A stretch of 18,929 bases of DNA. Origin: an uncultured Bacilli bacterium (GTDB lineage Bacteria; Bacillota_I; Bacilli_A; RF39; UBA660). A program made the translations under genes and the position numbers. Positions within the stretch are counted from its first letter, which is position 1. Every line of letters starts with the position of its first letter. The stretch is taken from NCBI GenBank assembly GCA_947629285.1, contig CANRDA010000009.1, forward strand, positions 1 to 18,929. Reading direction: 5' to 3'. The notes beneath the pieces are model-generated. The model was not told the DNA's origin. It saw only the letters and a program-made list of their open reading frames with translations, and made no database searches. This document shows, one piece after another, positions 14,001 through 18,929 of the stretch.

Positions 14001-14087
14001 TTACTTTGGTTTGAATTGTTCTTTAAACAAAATAAATAGTATTTGTGTTGAAAGTAAAACAGCAATTAGAAGTGTAATTAAAAACAT
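14001..14087 (-). CDS. Possible 28-aa hydrophobic micro-protein
   Basis: The minus strand encodes MFLITLLIAVLLSTQILFIL followed by FKEQFKPK and a stop: one membrane helix with a charged C-terminal tail, the general shape of type I toxin peptides. A promoter-like extended -10 TGATAATAT lies at 14135-14127, about 40 bases upstream. Against it, there is no ribosome binding site before the ATG and hydrophobic frames arise easily in AT-rich DNA. Confidence 0.2.
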   Translation of the reverse strand: MFLITLLIAVLLSTQILFILFKEQFKPK

Positions 14088-14158
14088 TGCTAAAAAGTAG
14101 AAGAAATAAAAAAAATTGATGGAAAAATATTATCATATACGAAAAATCATTTGTTTAG

Positions 14159-14189
14159 TCCAGATTGCCTTTTAGTGTATCTGGATTTT
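14159..14189 (+). terminator. Possible terminator upstream of hsdM
   Basis: TCCAGAT (14159-14165) and ATCTGGA (14179-14185) form a perfect seven-base-pair stem with a 13-base loop, followed by TTTT. The loop is long and the T-run short, so termination may be weak. It would insulate the hsd operon from upstream transcription. Confidence 0.5.
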
Positions 14190-14310
14190 CCATATCTGGT
14201 ATTTTAATGCACTATAAATTATTTAATATATAAAAATAACAAAGATAAATTAGATAAAATCTAAAATTGGAAATAACTGTCTATGAATAGTCGAATTTTG
14301 CCAATAATTA

Positions 14311-14319
14311 TGATATAAT
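14311..14319 (+). promoter_or_regulatory. Extended -10 promoter of the hsd operon
   Basis: TGATATAAT with hexamer TATAAT at 14314-14319. The -35 position (17 bases upstream, TCGAAT) is poor, as is common for extended -10 promoters. The predicted start is near 14326, about 65 bases before the ATG of hsdM. Confidence 0.55.
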
Positions 14320-14390
14320 ATATTATATACTTAATTTTATTTTTTACAGAATGTGTTTTGTGAATTTGGGATAATGTTGGAGGTAGTGTT

Positions 14391-15887
14391 ATGAAGGAAC
14401 AAGATTTAAAAGTATTGGAAGACAAATTATGGGCAGCAGCCGATAAAATGCGAGGAGCCGTATCTGTATCAGATTATAAATTTATAGTATTGGGTTTAAT
14501 ATTTTTAAAATATATTTCTGATTCTTTTGAAGAAAGATATAAAGAATTAGTCGAGGAAGGTTATGGACTAGAAGAAGAAAAAGATTCTTACACTGAAAAA
14601 AATATATTTTATGTTCCTAAAAATGCAAGATGGGAATATTTAGTAGAACACTCTAAAGATAATAATATTGGTGAAATCATTGATGATGCTTTAACTTTAA
14701 TTGAAAAAGATAATACATCATTAAAAAATGTTTTACCTAAAGATTATAATAGTCCAACTATGAGAAATGTTAATCTTGGAGAATTAATAGATTTATTTAC
14801 TAATATTAAAGTAGGAACTAAAGATGCAATAGAAAAAGACATTCTTGGAAGAATATATGAATATTTCTTAGGACAATTTGCTAAAAATGAATTACAAAAA
14901 GGTGGAGAATTTTATACTCCAGCATGTTTAGTAAGAACTATGGTTGAATGTATTGAACCATATCAAGGTAGAGTCTACGACCCTGCTTGTGGCTCTGGTG
15001 GAATGTTTATTCAATCATTAAAATTTGTTCAAGAACACCAAGGAAATATTAATAATATTAGTATTTATGGTCAGGAAAAAAATCCTACTACTTGGAGACT
15101 CGCAAAAATGAATTTAGCTATTCGTTCTTTAAATGGTGATTTAGGTAAATATGCTGCTGATACTTTCACTGAAGATTTGCATAAAGATTTAAAAGCTGAT
15201 TTTGTACTTGCTAATCCACCTTTTAATATGGAATGGGATGTTGATAAAGTATCTAAAGACCCAAGATGGAAATATGGACTTGCTCCTAAAGGAAATGCCA
15301 ACTATGCTTGGTTACAACATATGATTTCTAAATTATCCCAAAATGGTAAAATGGCTTGTATATTAGCAAATGGTTCACTTTCTGCTGGTGGGCAAGAAGG
15401 AGAAATAAGAAAGAAGTTATTAGAAAATGATTTAGTTGATTGTATTATTTCAATGCCTACTAATTTGTTCTATACAGTTACTGTTCCTTGCTCTATTTGG
15501 ATTATTAATAGAAATAAAAAACAAAAAGGATATACTTTATTTATTAATGCTAGTAATATGGGAACAATGGTTACTAGAAAATTAAGAGAATTATCAAAAG
15601 AAGATATTTTAAAAATAGCTGATACTTACCATAATTACCAAAATGATACAAATTATGAAGATGTGTTGGGTTATTGTAAAAAAGCAAAATTAGAAGAAAT
15701 AAAATCAAATGATTATGTATTAACTCCTGGTAGATATGTAGGTGTTAAAGAACAAGAAAGTGATGATATTCCACTTGAAGAAAAAATGGAAAAACTAACT
15801 AAAGATTTATCTAAACAATTTGATGAATCACATAAACTTGAAGAAGAAATAAAAAAGAATTTAAAAGCAATTGGATATGATATTTAA
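14391..15887 (+). CDS. hsdM: Type I restriction-modification DNA methyltransferase subunit
   Basis: 498 residues, normal length for HsdM. The N-terminal helical HsdM domain (about 1-140) is followed by an N6-adenine methyltransferase domain: motif I DPACGSGGMF (197-206) binds S-adenosylmethionine and NPPF (275-278) is the catalytic motif IV. The linker GGEFYTP (171-177) is typical of the family. The C-terminus is a charged helical part (about 455-498) that usually contacts HsdS. It methylates adenine in the bipartite site read by HsdS and is part of the M2S methylase and the R2M2S restriction complex. It is the first gene of the operon, with its own promoter at 14311 and GGAGG before the ATG. 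The family call is secure. Confidence 0.97.
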   Translation: MKEQDLKVLEDKLWAAADKMRGAVSVSDYKFIVLGLIFLKYISDSFEERYKELVEEGYGLEEEKDSYTEKNIFYVPKNARWEYLVEHSKDNNIGEIIDDALTLIEKDNTSLKNVLPKDYNSPTMRNVNLGELIDLFTNIKVGTKDAIEKDILGRIYEYFLGQFAKNELQKGGEFYTPACLVRTMVECIEPYQGRVYDPACGSGGMFIQSLKFVQEHQGNINNISIYGQEKNPTTWRLAKMNLAIRSLNGDLGKYAADTFTEDLHKDLKADFVLANPPFNMEWDVDKVSKDPRWKYGLAPKGNANYAWLQHMISKLSQNGKMACILANGSLSAGGQEGEIRKKLLENDLVDCIISMPTNLFYTVTVPCSIWIINRNKKQKGYTLFINASNMGTMVTRKLRELSKEDILKIADTYHNYQNDTNYEDVLGYCKKAKLEEIKSNDYVLTPGRYVGVKEQESDDIPLEEKMEKLTKDLSKQFDESHKLEEEIKKNLKAIGYDI

Positions 15888-15908
15888 TCATACAAATTGT
15901 GATTTGCA
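15888..15908 (+). repeat. Post-stop repeat copy 1, after hsdM
   Basis: A 21-base motif beginning directly after the hsdM stop, containing ATACAAATT and ATTTGCA. It shares 17 of 21 positions with the motif directly after the hsdS stop (17553-17573). It is an imperfect inverted repeat (TACAAAT against ATTTGCA, one mismatch). Together the two copies bracket the PUA/EVE-like gene and hsdS. Confidence 0.55.
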
Positions 15909-15925
15909 GGAGAAAGGAGAACATT

Positions 15926-16372
15926 ATGAAAACAATAGCATTGAGGTTTGCAGATAATTATGCTCCTAAGGAAGGAACAATAAAATTACATCAAGCGATA
16001 ATTGGTGAAAGTGGTTATGTATGGTATGGTAAATTTGGAAATACATTATCTCAAAAAAATATTGATTTACTAATGTCTCAACCTGAAAGAAAAATTCTTT
16101 TAATTAAAAGTGGATTTCCTGATAGATATTGGGCTTATTTTGAAGATATAAGAAAAGAAAGACCTTTAGATATTAATACAATACCTGAATACTATAGAAA
16201 TAATACAGAAAAAGTTAAATGTTGGTTTAAAATCGTAAGAATTGAAAGGGCTGAAAATAATGTTATGTCAAAATTTATAATATCATCATCAAAAATGCCT
16301 TTATCTGAAGTTTCAAAACATAGCTTAAATCCGTATTTTGTTATAGAAACAGGAGGTGAAAGAAATGAATGA
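15926..16372 (+). CDS. PUA/EVE-like accessory protein within type I RM operon
   Basis: 148 residues. I do not know a gene name, but the pattern resembles small conserved proteins of RM loci with a PUA-like (EVE/YTH-type) beta-barrel look: MKTIALRFADNYAP at the start, VWYGKFG (32-38), RKILLIKSG (55-63), DRYWAYF (66-72), WFKIVRIE (100-107) and a conserved-looking NPYFVIE end (135-141). Such folds bind modified bases in DNA or RNA, which would suit a gatekeeper for modified phage DNA; this is inference. The start is the ATG at 15926 behind AAAGGAG. A GTG at 15899 is in frame but precedes that site. It overlaps hsdS by eight bases, so it is co-translated with the specificity subunit. Confidence 0.65.
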   Translation: MKTIALRFADNYAPKEGTIKLHQAIIGESGYVWYGKFGNTLSQKNIDLLMSQPERKILLIKSGFPDRYWAYFEDIRKERPLDINTIPEYYRNNTEKVKCWFKIVRIERAENNVMSKFIISSSKMPLSEVSKHSLNPYFVIETGGERNE

Positions 16373-17552
16373 TTACAAATATTTTGATGATCTTAACATT
16401 GAATTAATTGATGGTGATAGAGGAAAAAATTATCCTAGAAATGACGAAATGTTTAATAAAGGATATTGCTTATTTTTAAATGCTAAAAATGTTACTATAA
16501 ACGGTTTTGCTTTTGATGAAAATGTTTTTATAACTAAAGAAAAAGATGAACTTTTAAGAAAAGGAAAATTAAATAGAAATGACATTGTACTGACAACTAG
16601 AGGAACAATTGGAAATGTTGGATTATATGATGAAAGTGTTAAATTTGATAATGTTAGAATTAATTCTGGAATGTTAATCATAAGAAATAATGATTCAAAT
16701 ATTAATACGAAATATTTATATTATCAACTTATTTCACCATTTATTAGAGATCAAATCTTTAGTTTAAAAACAGGTTCTGCCCAACCTCAAATTCCTATAA
16801 TTGTTTTAAAAAAATTAAAACTACTAATACCAGATAAAAATATACAAGATAAAATTGTTAAAGTGATGGATTCTGTTGTAAATAAAATCAGATTAAATAA
16901 TGAGATAAATGATAATTTGTTGGAGATTTGTAATTGTATATTCCATAATTTTTTAGAAAGAAACAAAGATAATGTAGTGTATAAAAAAATTACTGATATA
17001 GCAAAAAATGTTATTACTGGTAAAACTCCATCAACATCAAATAATCAGTTTTGGAATGGGAATATTCCATTTATTACAATACCAGATATGCACAATCAAG
17101 TTTTTACAATTGAAACAGAGAGATATATAACTAAACTTGGAGCAAAATCTCTTATTCCTAAAAATTCAATTTCTGTTTCTTGCATTGCAACTATTGGATT
17201 AGTAAGTATCAGTACCGAAGAATCACAAACCAATCAACAGATAAATTCAATAATAATTGATAAAGATTATGATTTGTATTATTTATATGAATATCTTTCA
17301 GAACAAGCAGATTTTATGAAAAGTATTGCTGGTGGGTCAACAACATATAACATAAATAAAAATATGTTCGAAAATATGGAAGTACCATATTTACCAAATG
17401 ACGAGATGACAAAATTCAATAATAATGTTTCTGGTATGTTTGAAAGAATATTAGAAAATGAAAAGGAAAATAAAGCATTAGAGCAATTACGAGATACCTT
17501 ACTACCAAAGTTAATGAATGGAGAAATAGACCTAGAAAATGTAGAAATTTAG
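16365..17552 (+). CDS. hsdS: Type I restriction-modification specificity subunit
   Basis: 395 residues, standard for HsdS. There are two target recognition domains, each followed by a coiled-coil spacer. TRD1 is at about 1-155, with LTTRGTIGNVGLY (76-88) and QPQIPIIVLKKLKLLIP (140-156), then a helix (about 158-198). TRD2 is at about 205-340, with VITGKTPST (216-224) and FWNGNIPFITIPDM (229-242), then a C-terminal helix with QLRDTLLPKLMNGEI (374-388). The two TRDs each read half of a bipartite DNA site. The start is the ATG at 16365 after AGGAGGTG (16351-16358); the in-frame GTG at 16356 lies inside that site. TRD1 begins abruptly without the usual leading segment, which may reflect domain shuffling. 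Confidence 0.94.
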   Translation: MNDYKYFDDLNIELIDGDRGKNYPRNDEMFNKGYCLFLNAKNVTINGFAFDENVFITKEKDELLRKGKLNRNDIVLTTRGTIGNVGLYDESVKFDNVRINSGMLIIRNNDSNINTKYLYYQLISPFIRDQIFSLKTGSAQPQIPIIVLKKLKLLIPDKNIQDKIVKVMDSVVNKIRLNNEINDNLLEICNCIFHNFLERNKDNVVYKKITDIAKNVITGKTPSTSNNQFWNGNIPFITIPDMHNQVFTIETERYITKLGAKSLIPKNSISVSCIATIGLVSISTEESQTNQQINSIIIDKDYDLYYLYEYLSEQADFMKSIAGGSTTYNINKNMFENMEVPYLPNDEMTKFNNNVSGMFERILENEKENKALEQLRDTLLPKLMNGEIDLENVEI

Positions 17553-17573
17553 TCGTACAAATTATTATTTGTA
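17553..17573 (+). repeat. Post-stop repeat copy 2, after hsdS
   Basis: It begins directly after the hsdS stop and matches the copy after hsdM at 17 of 21 positions. It folds into a perfect hairpin TACAAAT (17556-17562), loop TATT, ATTTGTA (17567-17573). It could be an RNA processing or translation-control element, or a recombination seam of the operon. Confidence 0.55.
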
Positions 17574-17592
17574 TGATAATTTGGAGAAAATT

Positions 17593-17742
17593 ATGTTTAA
17601 TAATAATATCAAGGGCAATAAAAATAAAGTAAAGATTAATCAAAATAATGGTGGATCTAATAGTATAACTGTTAACATTATAGTTGGAATAATAGTTACT
17701 GTAGTTGGGGGAATTATTTTGTATATGATTGTAGGTGGATAA
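17593..17742 (+). CDS. 49-aa small membrane protein before the AbiTii gene
   Basis: A 49-residue protein: a polar N-terminus rich in Asn, Gly and Lys (NNNIKGNKNKVKINQNNG) and one membrane helix (about 27-46, ITVNIIVGIIVTVVGGIILY), with a tiny GG tail. TTGGAGA about seven bases before the ATG at 17593 supports it, and the stop is three bases from the AbiTii start. Asn/Gly repeats like this also occur as linkers before membrane helices in multi-domain defence proteins. It may therefore be a separately encoded membrane module working with the AbiTii protein. That partnership is inferred from spacing. Confidence 0.65.
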   Translation: MFNNNIKGNKNKVKINQNNGGSNSITVNIIVGIIVTVVGGIILYMIVGG

Positions 17743-17745
17743 GAG

Positions 17746-18366
17746 ATGGGCAGTTTAGTTTTAGATTTTGAAAATAAAATAAACGATAAAAAATATTCAA
17801 TAACTGATTTATTAAGGCATTGTCTAATTATTGCACGGAAGTTGAAGCAAAAAGAATTTATAGAGTGGATTAATAACGAATTAAATGGTTATGGAAGTAA
17901 AAAGGTTCCAATATATAGAGAGATTCCTTTAAATATAAAGTTTTACAATCCATATTATGGATGGTGTCCTTATGTAATAACTCAAAAAGAAGTAAGTGAT
18001 GGATTAAATCATATTCCATTAAAAATTCCAATTTCTGAAATTGAATCCACTTCTATTAATAGAGAAAATGATATTGTAAGGTTTAGCGTTCCAGTGCAAA
18101 TTAAAAACACTTTAATAAATTCAGTAGATTTTGATACAGATTTTTGCTATGAAGGAAGCAAAACATCTTTGGTAGGTATTATAGATGCTGTTAAAAACGA
18201 GATGCTTAATTGGATATTAACATTAGAAGAAAATGGTATTGTGGATGAAAATAATGTTTTTGACAGCCAACAAATAGAAAAAGCAGATAAAGTTACCTCA
18301 CAAGTTGTAAATAATTTTTATGGTGACAAAGGAAAGATTGAATTAAGGCAAGTAATTGATAAGTAA
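17746..18366 (+). CDS. AbiTii-domain protein inside the type I RM operon
   Basis: 206 residues. The N-terminal 60 residues fit the AbiTii domain of abortive-infection-associated proteins: LLRHCLIIARKLKQKEFIEW, then NNELNGYGSKKVPIYREIP. A beta-rich middle and an amphipathic segment (LVGIIDAVKNEMLNWILTLE) follow. The C-terminus VVNNFYGDKGKIELRQ matches the NNFYG-type linker seen in bacterial conflict proteins ahead of effector or membrane segments, but here the protein simply ends. The 49-residue membrane protein directly upstream could supply the missing part. It sits between hsdS and hsdR, on the same transcript. The likely role is in phage-induced cell arrest or in sensing; no catalytic residues are visible. 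Confidence 0.72.
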   Translation: MGSLVLDFENKINDKKYSITDLLRHCLIIARKLKQKEFIEWINNELNGYGSKKVPIYREIPLNIKFYNPYYGWCPYVITQKEVSDGLNHIPLKIPISEIESTSINRENDIVRFSVPVQIKNTLINSVDFDTDFCYEGSKTSLVGIIDAVKNEMLNWILTLEENGIVDENNVFDSQQIEKADKVTSQVVNNFYGDKGKIELRQVIDK

Positions 18367-18384
18367 TATAGGAAGTGATTAAAA

Positions 18385-18929
18385 ATGTTTAATGAAGAAC
18401 AATTAGAAGACATGACAATGCAGTTATTATCTGAATTAGGATACGAATGTAAAAATGGATATGATATGGAAAGAGATTATCATAGTGTTTTTAACGATGC
18501 TACTTTATTTGATGATTTAGCTAATATTAATAGAGATTTTACTGATGAACAAATTAATGAAGCAATTAAAACTATTAAAAATTTAACTTATAATAATGTT
18601 GTTGAAGATAATAAAGAATTTACTAAATATTTATTACAAGGTGTACCAGTAGAAATTAAAACAAATACTGGATATCAATATAAGAACGTTAAATTAATAG
18701 ATTTTGATGATATAAATAATAATCACTTCCAAGCTATTAATCAATTCACCATTATTGAATTTGAACAAAAAAGACCAGATATAATTGTATTTATTAATAG
18801 TATTCCTTTAGTAGTAATTGAACTTAAAACCGCTACTGATGAAAATGTTAAGTTAGAAGATGCTTATAATCAATTATGGCGATATAGAGAAATGTCTATT
18901 CCAACATTATTTAGATATAATCAATTTTT
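18385..18929 (+). CDS. hsdR: Type I restriction endonuclease subunit, 5' part (cut by window end)
   Basis: The first 181 residues are visible; full HsdR proteins are about 1000 residues. The start MFNEEQLEDMTMQLLSELGY is typical. The PD-(D/E)XK nuclease core is present: RPDIIVFINS with D132 and VVIELK with E146 and K148, then the conserved AYNQLWRYR (160-168, with Q163). This domain cuts DNA after ATP-driven translocation by helicase domains that lie beyond the window. AGGAAGTGAT precedes the ATG by about nine bases; 18 bases separate it from the AbiTii stop. It is the last visible member of the hsd operon, and nothing suggests it is broken. Confidence 0.95.
   Translation, partial: MFNEEQLEDMTMQLLSELGYECKNGYDMERDYHSVFNDATLFDDLANINRDFTDEQINEAIKTIKNLTYNNVVEDNKEFTKYLLQGVPVEIKTNTGYQYKNVKLIDFDDINNNHFQAINQFTIIEFEQKRPDIIVFINSIPLVVIELKTATDENVKLEDAYNQLWRYREMSIPTLFRYNQF

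Larger units (their letters stand above)
13901..14390. other. Intergenic region between RelA/SpoT gene and hsdM
   Basis: These 490 bases are very AT-rich and hold no long reading frame. Visible items are a low-confidence minus-strand micro-ORF (14001-14087), a plus-strand hairpin with T-run (14159-14189) and the hsdM promoter (-10 at 14314-14319). A strong ribosome-binding-like GGTGGTG near 13929 leads only to an eight-codon ORF (13938). I see no terminator directly after the RelA/SpoT stop. Confidence 0.5.

Noticed and set aside
16430..16681. 83-codon minus-strand frame within hsdS
   Set aside because: Antisense to TRD1 of hsdS, no start signals.
1..18929. CRISPR array, insertion sequence or tRNA/rRNA genes
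   Set aside because: No regularly spaced repeats, no transposase-like frame with terminal repeats, and no recognisable tRNA or rRNA sequence on either strand.
1..18929. Mycoplasma-type code (TGA as Trp)
   Set aside because: Several intact genes end in TGA (for example at 6585-6587 and 16370-16372) and conserved Trp positions use TGG.

Overview
The window is AT-rich (roughly a quarter G+C by eye) and looks like chromosomal DNA of a low-GC Bacillota lineage close to the Mollicutes, such as an uncultured gut RF39- or Erysipelotrichia-like bacterium. Strong GGAGG-type ribosome binding sites, sortase and sortase substrates point to a Gram-positive. Trp is read from TGG and TGA is used as stop, so this is the standard code and not a Mycoplasma. 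The lineage is inferred from composition and gene families only.

Layout. 100-2434: two co-directional genes, a beta-CASP metallo-beta-lactamase-type nuclease and a protein with a PD-(D/E)XK-like signature. 2443-4839: a surface cassette with a class-B-like sortase between two secreted proteins that end in matching NPxT(G/K)-(D/E)-IN-L sorting signals. 4936-6886: a small XRE regulator on the minus strand, frameshifted at an (AT)6 tract. It is divergent from a four-gene operon of a miniature protein-kinase-like protein and three related two-helix membrane proteins. 6965-7060: a shared terminator and a GC-rich segment that may be a minus-strand small RNA. 7246-8169: a metallophosphoesterase with a C-terminal zinc ribbon. 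8322-9849 (minus): an XRE-ImmA/IrrE metalloprotease and a PIN-domain protein, arranged like a toxin-antitoxin module. 9911-10575: a promoter with an elaborate leader RNA, then a 41-residue basic protein and a 107-residue membrane protein. 10650-10892: remains of a cadherin-like surface-protein gene. 11084-13900: a 938-residue protein with an N-terminal RelA/SpoT synthetase-like domain and a very long helical C-terminal part. 14391-window end: a type I restriction-modification operon (hsdM, PUA/EVE-like gene, hsdS, small membrane protein, AbiTii-domain protein, hsdR cut by the window edge).

Together this looks like a defence/accessory island. A type I RM system carries extra genes inside its operon, and nearby are a PIN/ImmA-IrrE pair, a solitary RelA/SpoT-type candidate abortive-infection protein, a nuclease pair and a kinase-membrane-protein operon with its own regulator. 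The least described pieces are the mini-kinase operon with its possibly phase-variable regulator, the giant RelA/SpoT protein, and the leader RNA with competing stems before the 41-residue protein. Several promoters share an extended -10 of the form TGATAWWAT, which helps place transcription starts. All functional statements rest on motif recognition by eye; no database search was possible.
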